Assembly: GCA_017504485.1 (NCBI GenBank)
Contig: JAFVRC010000048.1
Coordinates: 1-55,698, forward strand
DNA: 55,698 nt
Direction: 5' to 3'
DNA from: Alistipes sp.
GTDB taxonomy: Bacteria > Bacteroidota > Bacteroidia > Bacteroidales > Rikenellaceae
Translations under genes and position numbers: made by a program
Notes under the pieces: generated by a model
Seen by the model: the letters and a program-made list of their open reading frames with translations, nothing else
The model's database searches: none
Told to the model about the DNA's origin: nothing
Shown here: one piece after another, positions 8,480-16,104 of the stretch
How positions within the stretch are numbered: the first letter of the stretch is position 1
Layout: every line of letters begins with the position of its first letter

Positions 8480-9487
8480 CTATTTTTGAGCCTCTTCGCG
8501 GCGATGCTGGCGAAACTCCTCCTCGGCTTTATCGCGGCGGTCGAAGGCCTCGACGATGTGCTTCACAAGCTCGTGGCGTACGATGTCTCCCTTGTCGAAC
8601 TCGACGAAGCCTATGCCCTCGATATCACGCACGGTCTGCATGGCGCGCACGAGGCCGCTGTCGCTGCGGTGCGGCAAATCGACCTGCGTGACATCACCCG
8701 TGAGTATAAACTTGGCATTGCGTCCCATTCGCGTGAGGAACATCTTGATTTGCGACATGGTGGTGTTCTGCGCCTCGTCGAGGATGACGAAGGCGTTGTC
8801 GAGCGTGCGACCGCGCATATAGGCCAGTGGTGCAATCTGCACGGTGCCCTCCTCGATGAACTTCTGCAACTTGGCAGGCGGAATCATATCGTTCAGCGCA
8901 TCGTACAAGGGCTGCAAGTAGGGGTCGAGCTTCTCCTTGAGGTCGCCCGGCAGGAAGCCGAGTTTTTCGCCCGCCTCGACAGCCGGGCGTGTGAGGATGA
9001 TGCGGCGCACCTGCTTGTCGCGCAATGCGCGGACAGCCAGGGCGATAGCTGTGTAGGTCTTGCCCGAGCCTGCAGGGCCCGTGGCGAAGATAAGGTCGCT
9101 CTTGTCGTAGAGTGCGACGAGCTTACGCTGGTTCTCGGTGCGGGCCTTGACGACGATGCCGTTGTTGCCAAAGACGATAGCCTCCTTGTCACCGCTCTTT
9201 GCCACGACATCCGACGAGGCCGAGAGGCCTGCCGAGAAGGACTGCTCGATAACCTCCTTCGAGATATGGCCGTAGCGGTCGTAGTAGGCAATAAGGCCCT
9301 GCATCTGACGCTCGAAACGCTCGGTGTCGCCCTTCGAGCCGAGCACCTTGAGCGACGAGCCGCGAGCCACGATCTTGAGCTTCGGGTGCAATGTCTTAAT
9401 CTGCTCCAAATATACGTTCTTGGCGCCGTACAACTCGCGTGTATCGACGCCCTCGATGAGTATCTCTTTTCCCTCTGTCTGATTCAT
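8480..9487 (-). CDS. PhoH family ATPase
   Basis: 335 aa. Walker A (FATGPAGSGKTYTA near residue 133) and Walker B (NAFVILDEAQNTT near 224) are intact, as is GDVTQVDLPHRSDSGL near 258, typical of PhoH. The N-terminal 100 residues form the KH-like part that precedes the ATPase in PhoH/PhoL proteins (LKIVARGSSLKVLGSKGD). The family is a superfamily-1 helicase-like nucleotidase; PhoL members are linked to ribosome maturation and the RNase YbeY. It lies 9 bp after an outer-membrane barrel gene and before pepD. The exact role in this organism is not known. Confidence 0.93.
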   Translation of the reverse strand: MNQTEGKEILIEGVDTRELYGAKNVYLEQIKTLHPKLKIVARGSSLKVLGSKGDTERFERQMQGLIAYYDRYGHISKEVIEQSFSAGLSASSDVVAKSGDKEAIVFGNNGIVVKARTENQRKLVALYDKSDLIFATGPAGSGKTYTAIALAVRALRDKQVRRIILTRPAVEAGEKLGFLPGDLKEKLDPYLQPLYDALNDMIPPAKLQKFIEEGTVQIAPLAYMRGRTLDNAFVILDEAQNTTMSQIKMFLTRMGRNAKFILTGDVTQVDLPHRSDSGLVRAMQTVRDIEGIGFVEFDKGDIVRHELVKHIVEAFDRRDKAEEEFRQHRREEAQK

Positions 9488-9496
9488 AAAGTGTGG

Positions 9497-10165
9497 TTAA
9501 AAGGCGTAGCCTATGCGCAGTTGCAGGCTGCTGTGCGATGTCTTGAACTCGAAGGCCTGCGGCATATCGAGGTTGTGGATATAGGCGTTGGTGCTCTTGC
9601 GCTCGCCGAACTGGCCGTAGTAGCGCAGGTCGATTACGAGGTGGCGAATGATGCGCACGGCGAGGCCTGCCGTGTATGTCACCGTGGGATAGAGCGCACC
9701 GAAGTAGCTCTTGGTGTTCTGCACCATGTAGTACGGGTCGTCCATCAGCGTAAAAACGGGGCCTGCGCTGATGCGAACCATAGCGATGTTGAGCGATAGC
9801 AGCACGGGGACCTGCACGGTGTTACACTTGACCTTCGACTTGAAGTCTATGTCGTTGTCGATAATCTTGATGGTCGAGTAGTTGTAGGTAATCTCGGGTT
9901 GCATGGCGAAGACCTTGCCTATGTTGAGACGGAACATTAGCGAGGCACCCACCGAGGGCGACACGCGGAAGTCGGCACTCATACCCTCGGGCCTGTGACT
10001 CGTGGTCATCCACGAGTAGGAGGCTCCGCCGAGCAGTCCGAACTCGGTGGTGAGGCGTGGTGGTCGATGTTGCCGGTCTGCGTTGTGCGCCTTAGCCGAG
10101 GTAGAGAGTGCCACCGCGGCGAGGGCGACAAGGGCTATAAGTCGGTTGAATATTCGTCTGTTCAT
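9497..10165 (-). CDS. Outer-membrane beta-barrel protein (PorT-like porin family)
   Basis: 222 aa. The N-terminus is a type I signal peptide (LIALVALAAVALSTSAKA, cleavage likely before HNADR). The mature part alternates aromatic and polar residues in strand-like blocks, for example EFGLLGGASYSW, FAMQPEITYNYS and LVIDLRYYGQFG, and ends in LQLRIGYAF with a terminal Phe. This matches the eight-stranded PorT-like family of Bacteroidota. Substrate or role is unknown. It has its own promoter and is probably the first gene of the operon through PhoH, pepD and the lipid kinase. Confidence 0.8.
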   Translation of the reverse strand: MNRRIFNRLIALVALAAVALSTSAKAHNADRQHRPPRLTTEFGLLGGASYSWMTTSHRPEGMSADFRVSPSVGASLMFRLNIGKVFAMQPEITYNYSTIKIIDNDIDFKSKVKCNTVQVPVLLSLNIAMVRISAGPVFTLMDDPYYMVQNTKSYFGALYPTVTYTAGLAVRIIRHLVIDLRYYGQFGERKSTNAYIHNLDMPQAFEFKTSHSSLQLRIGYAF

Positions 10166-10187
10166 CGTGCGAATCGTTAATAACTCC

Positions 10188-10195
10188 CAAAAATA
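10188..10195 (-). promoter_or_regulatory. -7 element for the barrel-phoH-pepD operon
   Basis: The minus strand carries TATTTTTG here, matching TAnnTTTG, 22 nt before the ATG at 10165. It lies back to back with the der promoter, so this gap holds two divergent promoters. Confidence 0.6.
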
Positions 10196-10222
10196 GTGAT
10201 TATTTTTGAAATATCAATCTCA

Positions 10223-10254
10223 TTTGGCGCAAAACTTTTTTTGCACTATCTTTG
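10223..10254 (+). promoter_or_regulatory. Bacteroidota-type promoter of der
   Basis: TTTG at 10223-10226 and TATCTTTG at 10247-10254 are separated by 20 nt, the expected -33/-7 arrangement for the primary sigma factor of this phylum. Predicted start near 10260, about 20 nt before the der ATG. Confidence 0.8.
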
Positions 10255-10280
10255 CGCCCGAATTTCAAGTATAGAATATT

Positions 10281-11585
10281 ATGAGTTTGGTAGCAATCGT
10301 TGGTCGCCCTAATGTGGGCAAGAGCACTCTCTTCAACCGCTTGGTGGGCAACCGTCAGGCCATAGTCGATGCCACGGCAGGCACGACGCGCGACCGCCAC
10401 TACGGCAAGACAGATTGGAATGGCCGCGAATTTTCGATTATCGATACGGGAGGCTTCTCGGTCAATAGCGACGACGTCTTCGAGGATGAGATACGCCGCC
10501 AGGTGATGCTCGCCATCGAGGAGGCCGACGTGATACTCTTTATGGTTGAGGTGGGCACGGGCATTACGGACCTTGATATGATGATGGCCGAGGTGCTGCG
10601 CCGCGCCAAGAAGCGCACGATACTCGTCTGCAACAAGGTCGATAACTACGAACTCATATACTCGTCTAACGATTTCTACTCGCTGGGCCTCGGCGATCCC
10701 TACTGCATATCGTCGATGTCGGGAAGCGGTACGGGTGACCTGATGGACGAGATACTGCGCCATCTGCCCGAGGATTGTGAGGCCGAGGAGCAGGAGGAAC
10801 TGCCGCGCATAACGATTGTCGGCCGCCCGAATGTCGGCAAGTCGTCGATGACCAACGCACTGCTCGGTCAGGAGCGCAACATCGTGACGAACATCGCAGG
10901 AACGACGCGCGATTCGATACACACGCGTTATAATAAATATGGTATGGACTTCTACCTGGTCGATACGGCGGGTATGCGCAAGAAGGGCAAGACGATGGAG
11001 GACTTGGAGTTCTACTCGGTGATGCGCTCGATACGCGCCATCGAGGCATCGGATGTCTGCGTGCTGATGCTCGATGCACAGCAGGGTTTGGAGTCGCAAG
11101 ACCTTAATATTCACAACCTTATAGTGCGTAACCGAAAGGGGTGTGTCATCGTGGTCAATAAGTGGGACCTTATCGAGAAGGGCAACAATACGATGAAGGA
11201 GTGGCGCGAGGCACTCGAAAAGCGCCTCTCGCCATTCAATGATATACCTATCATCTTCACGTCGGTGCTCAACAAGCAGCGCATCCTCGATGTGTTGCAG
11301 ACGGCCATTCGCGTCTATCAATCGCGCAAGCGCCGCATCTCGACCTCGGAGTTTAACGACTTCGTGCTGCCGATTATCGAGGAGACGCCGCCGCCAACCG
11401 TCAAGGGCAAGTATATCCGCATAAAGTACGCTATGCAGCTGCCTACGCCTACGCCGCAGTTCGTGTTCTTCTGCAACCTGCCGCAGTATATCCGCGAGAA
11501 CTACCGCCGTTTCCTCGAGAATAATATCCGCCAACATTGGGACTTCTCGGGTGTGCCGATACAAATCTATTTTAGGCAGAAATAA
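10281..11585 (+). CDS. der: Ribosome-assembly GTPase Der (EngA)
   Basis: 434 aa with two tandem GTPase domains and a C-terminal KH-like domain, an arrangement unique to Der. Domain 1 has [12 protein letters not shown] near residue 8, DTGGF near 56 and NKVD near 118. Domain 2 has [12 protein letters not shown] near 184, [10 protein letters not shown] near 231 and NKWD near 297. The KH domain begins near 350. Der helps 50S subunit assembly in the cytoplasm and is essential in most bacteria. It has a textbook promoter and stands alone, with a large inverted-repeat element just after its stop codon. Confidence 0.98.
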   Translation: MSLVAIVGRPNVGKSTLFNRLVGNRQAIVDATAGTTRDRHYGKTDWNGREFSIIDTGGFSVNSDDVFEDEIRRQVMLAIEEADVILFMVEVGTGITDLDMMMAEVLRRAKKRTILVCNKVDNYELIYSSNDFYSLGLGDPYCISSMSGSGTGDLMDEILRHLPEDCEAEEQEELPRITIVGRPNVGKSSMTNALLGQERNIVTNIAGTTRDSIHTRYNKYGMDFYLVDTAGMRKKGKTMEDLEFYSVMRSIRAIEASDVCVLMLDAQQGLESQDLNIHNLIVRNRKGCVIVVNKWDLIEKGNNTMKEWREALEKRLSPFNDIPIIFTSVLNKQRILDVLQTAIRVYQSRKRRISTSEFNDFVLPIIEETPPPTVKGKYIRIKYAMQLPTPTPQFVFFCNLPQYIRENYRRFLENNIRQHWDFSGVPIQIYFRQK

Positions 11586-11627
11586 CTTCGGCTGTCATAC
11601 TTGACTGCGCATCGGTTTTGGGTTTCG

Positions 11628-11696
11628 GTAACGCAGTAATGCAGTAACGCAGTAACGTACCCCCCCCGTTACTGCGTTACTGCGTTACTCTGTTAT
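11628..11696. repeat. Inverted-repeat hairpin built from short GTAACGCA-type repeats
   Basis: The left arm (11628-11657) is made of repeated GTAACGCA-like units. The right arm (11667-11696) is its inverted copy, 26 of 30 positions matching by my count. The 9-nt loop is TACCCCCCC, and the C run extends one base into the right arm. It lies between the convergent ends of der and the endonuclease gene, so it may act as a two-way terminator, but there is no T-tract right after the stem. A diverged relative is seen at 13755-13799. Confidence 0.85.
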
Positions 11697-11703
11697 TCGC
11701 GGC

Positions 11704-13413
11704 CTACCACTCCGAGAGGTTGTAGGTGCTCTTCGGAGCATTAGGCACGTTAGGGAAGAAGGTGTGGCCAGTGAGTGCCTCTATCTCGGCGACGCTCTTC
11801 GTTTGGCGCGGAGCATTGGCGGCGTGGTCGAACCAGAAGCCTATGCATTTGAGTTCAGAGGCCAAGCACTCGTTGACGTGCTTGCCCGTAGAGCCGCTCT
11901 TCGTGCGCAGCAGCACCTTCCAATAGTGCGTAGGCACGGGGCAGGCCTTGCCGTGGCCTCTGTCGTCCCACGCATAGTCGTAGGTGACGCCCTTCTCGAA
12001 GTGAGCTCCAGTGACGACATAGAGCGTGTCGGAGCAGCTCCAGCTGCGCACATCCCCCTCGAGGTCTGCCCACGTTTCGCCATTGAGGCTCTGGAGCTGT
12101 GGCGTCATATTCGAGTAGTAGAAGGTCGTGTAGTTGTCCTCGTCGGAGGCCAGACGGTCGGCCGATGGCAGCTGGTGGCCTCGCGAGTGGGTATTCGTGT
12201 TGCCACCCTCGTCGTAGTACGACTTGGCGAGGTACGGCTCGTAATCGTTATCCACGCAGCAAGGGTCGTAGCCCCACTCATCGGTACGGCTTCCTGTGCC
12301 CGTCGTGTAGCAGCTGTGGAGCGGATAGGCTACCCAAAGAGCGCAATACTTCGACTTGTCGAAGCACATCGAGTAGTTGCGCAGGGTGTTGTTCGACGGC
12401 AGCTTCTCGTGAGTCCAATACTCCAAGTTGCTGTCCGACGTAGGCATCGCAGGCAGCTCGGCCCACCCCGTAGCCTTCGACATGTATTCGTAGTCGGAGG
12501 TTGTGGTGGCGGCCTCCTCGCCGATAGTCACCGTAACGTCGTGCACCTTGCCGCGCTCGAAGTTGAAGGCCGTGAGCGAGCCGTTGCGCGAGGCCGAGGC
12601 CCCCGACGAGGTGGCGACATATACCGATAAGTTGCCACTATATTTCATGGGTGCAATGAGCAGCCACGCATCGGCCGTAGCCCCTGCGGCGATTGTGCAA
12701 TTCGAGAGTGACAGCTCTACGGAGTTGCCGTAGCCGCCGTTGTTGAGCGCGATGGTGCCGTCTGCAAAACTCGTGATGCGGTATATGCCTGTCACGTTTG
12801 TGCTGCCGGCAAACGTGGCCGTAACACTTTGTGCTACAACGCTCTTGCTGCTCGCATTGTGCATCTTGACGCGCAGTAGCGAGTAGATATGGCGCATAGT
12901 GAATGTAGGCACGTTGGCCGACTCGCTCGATATGGTGGCGGTTGTCGAGGCTACCATACAGTCATTGCTCGACAGGTGGCCGAGCGACGTGCCGCTTTGC
13001 GACTGCGACGAAGGGAGCTTGTGTGTGCATTGCGCAGCGGTGAAGTAGCTGTACTGCGACGAGGTGGCATACTCGGCAATGAAGGTGTATTCGCCCGCAG
13101 GGAGCGTTGCCGAGCTGTTCTCGAAGAGGCCAGTCGCGGCGTTGTAGGTAAAACGCTTCGTGGTCGAGGCGGTGCTACCCCACGTTCCGTCGGTGGTGGC
13201 TACGCATATTACGTCGCCATCGCTCCACTCGACTGCCACCTCACCCGAGGCCGTAGCTTCGTAGCTTACTCGCGTGCCGTCGATGCGGAACGCTACCCTG
13301 CACTCGCCCTCGCCCGATATTGGTCGTTCAGCGTCGGCAGTCTGCACACACGACACTGCTCCGACAACTGCCGTGGCGCATACGAACATCAGTTTCAACC
13401 ACTTCATCCTCAT
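11704..13413 (-). CDS. Lipoprotein with fimbrillin-like region and DNA/RNA non-specific endonuclease (NUC1) domain
   Basis: 569 aa. The signal MKWLKLMFVCATAVVGAVSCVQ has a lipobox-like AVSC, and a start at 13407 (second ATG) is equally possible. Residues about 35-300 resemble the fimbrillin/Mfa-like fold of Bacteroidota: VEWSDGDVICVAT, then LPAGEYTFIAEY and the MRHIYSLLRVKM and IAPMKYSG blocks. The C-terminal 240 residues are a NUC1 nuclease with SRGHQLPSADR (the DRGH motif with Ser for Asp; the His is the general base), FYYSNMTPQ (metal-binding Asn) and WADLEGDV (Glu). It shares long stretches with the protein at 31048, for example RNYS.C and WVAYPLH. It should cut DNA or RNA outside the cytoplasm. 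The fimbrillin assignment is less certain than the nuclease. Confidence 0.88.
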   Translation of the reverse strand: MRMKWLKLMFVCATAVVGAVSCVQTADAERPISGEGECRVAFRIDGTRVSYEATASGEVAVEWSDGDVICVATTDGTWGSTASTTKRFTYNAATGLFENSSATLPAGEYTFIAEYATSSQYSYFTAAQCTHKLPSSQSQSGTSLGHLSSNDCMVASTTATISSESANVPTFTMRHIYSLLRVKMHNASSKSVVAQSVTATFAGSTNVTGIYRITSFADGTIALNNGGYGNSVELSLSNCTIAAGATADAWLLIAPMKYSGNLSVYVATSSGASASRNGSLTAFNFERGKVHDVTVTIGEEAATTTSDYEYMSKATGWAELPAMPTSDSNLEYWTHEKLPSNNTLRNYSMCFDKSKYCALWVAYPLHSCYTTGTGSRTDEWGYDPCCVDNDYEPYLAKSYYDEGGNTNTHSRGHQLPSADRLASDEDNYTTFYYSNMTPQLQSLNGETWADLEGDVRSWSCSDTLYVVTGAHFEKGVTYDYAWDDRGHGKACPVPTHYWKVLLRTKSGSTGKHVNECLASELKCIGFWFDHAANAPRQTKSVAEIEALTGHTFFPNVPNAPKSTYNLSEW

Positions 13414-13466
13414 AATACTATGTGTTTAATTGTTTGCATCGCGGCCATAAAGAGCCCACGCGACAC

Positions 13467-13497
13467 CAAAGGTAAGAAGAAATTTTGATTTTTCAAA
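13467..13497 (-). promoter_or_regulatory. Promoter of the fimbrillin-nuclease gene
   Basis: On the minus strand TTTG (13497-13494) and TACCTTTG (13474-13467) are 19 nt apart. The predicted transcript would have a leader of roughly 45 nt before the ATG at 13413. The promoter lies downstream of the tRNA terminator, so the gene is transcribed independently of tRNA-Gln. Confidence 0.75.
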
Positions 13498-13521
13498 ACG
13501 AAGTCGTAGGCCATTGGCAAC

Positions 13522-13553
13522 AAAAAAAAGGCAACTTGACCTTGCAAGTTGCC
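13522..13553 (-). terminator. Rho-independent terminator of tRNA-Gln
   Basis: On the minus strand GGCAACTTG (13553-13545) pairs with CAAGTTGCC (13538-13530) and is followed by eight T (13529-13522). It lies 9 nt past the 3' end of the tRNA. Confidence 0.92.
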
Positions 13554-13561
13554 ACTTTGCG

Positions 13562-13632
13562 TTGAGCTGCCGGGACTCGAACCCAGAACGACAGAACCAA
13601 AATCTGCTGTGTTACCATTACACCACAGCTCA
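13562..13632 (-). tRNA. tRNA-Gln (TTG anticodon)
   Basis: The minus strand folds as a complete 71-nt tRNA: acceptor TGAGCTG/CAGCTCA plus discriminator A, a D-arm containing AATGGTA, an anticodon stem GCAGA/TCTGT with loop TTTTGGT (anticodon TTG), and a T-arm containing GGTTCGAGTCC. The 3' CCA is not encoded, as is usual in the phylum. The transcript starts about 15 nt upstream from a good promoter and ends at the terminator just downstream. Confidence 0.97.
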
Positions 13633-13653
13633 AACAGTTGCTCGAAAGCGGTG

Positions 13654-13685
13654 CAAAGATAGTAATTATTTCAATTACTCCCAAA
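13654..13685 (-). promoter_or_regulatory. Promoter of tRNA-Gln
   Basis: Minus-strand TTTG (13685-13682) and TATCTTTG (13661-13654) are 20 nt apart. The predicted start is near 13648, about 15 nt before the mature tRNA 5' end. Confidence 0.85.
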
Positions 13686-13754
13686 TTTTTTTTTGCTGTA
13701 GTGCGCCAATTTTGATGGTGTTGAATGGCAGCGACAAGACAAACACTTCGGCCG

Positions 13755-13799
13755 TTCAGTAACTCAGTAACAAAGCGCGTTGCTGCGTTGCTCGTTACC
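13755..13799. repeat. Degenerate inverted repeat related to the element at 11628
   Basis: CAGTAACTCAGTAAC on the left is followed by GTTGCTGCGTTGCTCGTTAC on the right, an imperfect inverted repeat made of the same GTAAC/GTTAC units as the hairpin at 11628-11696. Both are preceded by ACTTCGGC. It lies just beyond the 3' end of the DUF4294 gene. Confidence 0.55.
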
Positions 13800-13816
13800 A
13801 GCGCGAGTATTTGCCA

Positions 13817-14395
13817 TCACAGCAACCCCTTTTCGTAGTAGGTGACTATCTGCTCCAATAGGCGGTCGCGCTTCTCGGGCTGGTAGTCGAGCTTGAGGTT
13901 GTTGCCGAAGAGCTTGGCCATCGCCTGCCAGAAGCCCGCCACGAAGCCTCCACGAAACTCCTTGATAATCTGAAATGCCGTCTGGTCGGTCTGGCGGTCA
14001 ATGAGCTTAAGCAGCACTTTACCTTCCGAGATCGTCATCTTGAGTATCACGGGTTTATACTGCTTGATAAGCCTTCGCTGCGCCTCCCTCGCATAGCGCT
14101 CCTGCTCCTGCTTGTCGCCTATGGCGAGTATCTCGCGCTCGATGCGGGCCATCTCGGCCTGGGCCTGCTTGGCGAGGGGATATACCTTCTTCACGGCACG
14201 CACGAGACGCGCGTAGCGGCGCATGTCGGGCTTACGGGCGTACTTGCGTATCGGCGTGAGGTGCACAAGCGGCACGGAGTCGCCATTCTCGATTATCCAC
14301 TCCTGATGCCAATATCCGCGATTACGCCGCTGTGCCGTGCTGCAAGGCGCGGCAACGACGAGCATGAGGAGCAATATGATGATGTGATGTTTCAT
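13817..14395 (-). CDS. DUF4294 domain protein
   Basis: 192 aa. A signal peptide (HHIIILLLMLVVAAPCSTAQ) directs export; cleavage after STA is likely. The rest matches the Bacteroidota DUF4294 family: VPLVHLTPIRKYARKPDMRRYARLVRAVKKVYPLAK, a helical charged middle, then TISEGKVLLKLIDRQTDQTAF and GGFVAGFWQAMAKLFGNNLK. No enzymatic motif is evident and the function of the family is not known to me. The promoter is so close that the mRNA leader would be about 5 nt. Confidence 0.88.
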   Translation of the reverse strand: MKHHIIILLLMLVVAAPCSTAQRRNRGYWHQEWIIENGDSVPLVHLTPIRKYARKPDMRRYARLVRAVKKVYPLAKQAQAEMARIEREILAIGDKQEQERYAREAQRRLIKQYKPVILKMTISEGKVLLKLIDRQTDQTAFQIIKEFRGGFVAGFWQAMAKLFGNNLKLDYQPEKRDRLLEQIVTYYEKGLL

Positions 14396-14405
14396 AATTC
14401 TTCTG

Positions 14406-14443
14406 CAAAGATAACGAATAGAACGAAAAAATGAGTATCTTTG
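14406..14443. promoter_or_regulatory. Divergent -7 elements for the DUF4294 gene and the thioesterase gene
   Basis: A minus-strand TATCTTTG (14413-14406) faces left and a plus-strand TATCTTTG (14436-14443) faces right, with 22 nt between. Any -33 elements must overlap the opposing promoter, so the two transcripts may compete. Predicted leaders are only about 5 nt and 12 nt. Confidence 0.75.
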
Positions 14444-14460
14444 CCTATAAAATTCGAATT

Positions 14461-14841
14461 ATGGAGAGAGGAGCATCTTTTACCGCTACTATGCGTGTTG
14501 TGCCGGAGGTGACGGCGGAGTATATAGGTTCGGGCGACTTGGCCGTGCTGGCCACGCCTGCGATGTGTGCGTTGATGGAGAACGCCGCGATGATGGCCGT
14601 TGTGCCCCATCTCGAGTCGGGGCAGACGACCGTCGGCACGGCCCTTAATATCGAACATTCGAGGGCTATGAAGGTGGGTGGTGTAGTCACTGCAACTGCC
14701 GTGTTGACAGAGATTAATGGCCGCGAGCTAAAGTTCAATGTAGCTGCTCGCGACACTGTTGGAATTATCGGCGAGGGCACCCATACGCGCTTTATCGTCA
14801 GCCGCGAAAAGTTTATGAACAAAGTCAATGGCTCAAACTAA
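14461..14841 (+). CDS. Hotdog-fold thioesterase (fluoroacetyl-CoA thioesterase-like)
   Basis: 126 aa from the ATG at 14461. The ATG at 14431 is rejected because the TATCTTTG promoter lies inside the extra codons. The fold is a single hotdog domain: a long helix with MCALMENAAMMAV near residue 37, then TTVGTALNIEHSRAMKVGGVV and FNVAARDTVGIIGEGTHTRFIV. The GTALNIEHSR block and a Glu in the helix match the fluoroacetyl-CoA thioesterase-like group. The natural substrate is probably some acyl-CoA and the site is cytoplasmic. It lies 15 bp before the GH99-like lipoprotein gene. Confidence 0.85.
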   Translation: MERGASFTATMRVVPEVTAEYIGSGDLAVLATPAMCALMENAAMMAVVPHLESGQTTVGTALNIEHSRAMKVGGVVTATAVLTEINGRELKFNVAARDTVGIIGEGTHTRFIVSREKFMNKVNGSN

Positions 14842-14856
14842 ACAAAGACCAAAATA

Positions 14857-16014
14857 ATGAAAAAACTGCTTTTGCTGATTGTGGCGGCTGCGCTTGTCGC
14901 CTGTGGTGAAGAGTGCGCTACGGAGCACGATTACTATGTGGCGGCCTACATCTGGCCGTCGTGCCACGACGATGCTATGGCTCGCGAATACCTATGGCCC
15001 GAGGGTGAGGGCGAGTGGGAGGTTATCAAGCGCGGCAACCCCCGCTTCGAGGGGCACTATCAGCCGCGCCTACCCTATTGGGGCTACGAGATGGACAATG
15101 ACCCTGTGGTAGTCGAGCGATGGATAACGACGGCTCTCGAGTATGGCGTAAATACCTTTGTCTATGATTGGTATTGGTTTGACGGTCAGCCGTTTTTGGA
15201 GAGCGCGATTAATGACGGATTCCTCAAAGCTCCGAGCTGCGAGAAGATGAATTTCTACATCATGTGGGCCAACCACAACGTCAAGAAGAACTATTGGAAT
15301 TACCACCGCTACGGCGACGACGACTCGCTGCTCTGGACGGGTGCGGTCGATATGGAGGAGTTTCGCAAGATTGTGGATCGTGTCGTCAGCCAATACTTTA
15401 CGCGCCCTAACTACCTAAAAATTAACGGCTGTCCGATATTCTCTATTTTCAGCACCTCGGTATTCGTCAAAGGCTTCGGCAGCGAGGTCAAGGCCAACGA
15501 GGCTCTCTCGTATCTGCGCAAGAAGGTGCGCGAGGCGGGCTTTCCGGATGTGCATATACAGGCGATGACGGGTGGTCCGTCGGACCCTTCGGCACAGAAT
15601 ATGGAGAGGATTGTGAAGCGCACCAAGGCTCTGCAATTCGATAGCTTCGCCTTCTATAATATGGGCGGTTTCGATACCGACTACATCACCCACTGCGCCA
15701 ATGCCAAGACTATTCGCGAGAGCATAGATGCCGAACTCGATATACCCGTATTCCCTTGTGTATCTATCGGTTGGGATGACACTCCGCGCTTCCCTCGCAA
15801 GGGTGAGAACGACGTCACGCGACAAAACGGCACGCCCGAGCACTTTGCCGTCGCACTGCGCATCGCTAAGGAGTATGCCGACTCGCACCCCGAGCAATTT
15901 CCGCTCATCACCATCAATGCGTGGAACGAGTGGGTGGAGGGCAGCTACCTCCTGCCCGACAAGGTGAATGGTTTCGGCTATCTCGAGGCCGTGAGGTCGG
16001 TGATGAGGGAGTAG
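14857..16014 (+). CDS. GH99-like (WbsX-type) lipoprotein glycoside hydrolase
   Basis: 385 aa. Signal MKKLLLLIVAAALVACGEE has lipobox LVAC, so the enzyme is membrane anchored. The mature protein follows the GH99-like/WbsX pattern: YYVAAYIWPSCHDD at the start, GEWEVIKRGNPRFEGHYQPRLPYWGYE, GVNTFVYDWYWFDGQPFLE near residue 100, FYIMWANHN near 128 and NAWNEWVEGSYLLPD near 355. GH99 enzymes are endo-acting on mannose-containing glycans; WbsX-type relatives are also found in glycan synthesis loci. The target glycan is unknown. A single gene after the thioesterase; ffh follows with its own promoter. Confidence 0.88.
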   Translation: MKKLLLLIVAAALVACGEECATEHDYYVAAYIWPSCHDDAMAREYLWPEGEGEWEVIKRGNPRFEGHYQPRLPYWGYEMDNDPVVVERWITTALEYGVNTFVYDWYWFDGQPFLESAINDGFLKAPSCEKMNFYIMWANHNVKKNYWNYHRYGDDDSLLWTGAVDMEEFRKIVDRVVSQYFTRPNYLKINGCPIFSIFSTSVFVKGFGSEVKANEALSYLRKKVREAGFPDVHIQAMTGGPSDPSAQNMERIVKRTKALQFDSFAFYNMGGFDTDYITHCANAKTIRESIDAELDIPVFPCVSIGWDDTPRFPRKGENDVTRQNGTPEHFAVALRIAKEYADSHPEQFPLITINAWNEWVEGSYLLPDKVNGFGYLEAVRSVMRE

Positions 16015-16072
16015 ACCTCTGATGACGCTTTTTTTATACCTATTTTTATATGGTTGTTCGCGGAATTTTTCG

Positions 16073-16080
16073 TATCTTCG
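16073..16080 (+). promoter_or_regulatory. -7 element of ffh
   Basis: TATCTTCG, one base off TAnnTTTG, lies 24 nt before the ffh ATG. No clean TTTG at the standard distance, so support is moderate. Confidence 0.5.
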
Positions 16081-16104
16081 CGCCAAAATTTAGAGAATAG
16101 AGAT

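Noticed and set aside
8456-9799. A 447-codon plus-strand frame opposite phoH
   Set aside because: Runs across the PhoH and barrel genes and the gap between them, with no motif; PhoH Walker motifs are on the minus strand.
10200-11564. A 454-codon minus-strand frame opposite der
   Set aside because: Der is unmistakable on the plus strand and the antisense translation is His/Arg/Leu-rich nonsense.
13562-13632. tRNA-Gln as an integration site of a mobile element
   Set aside because: No integrase and no second copy of the tRNA 3' end are seen nearby.
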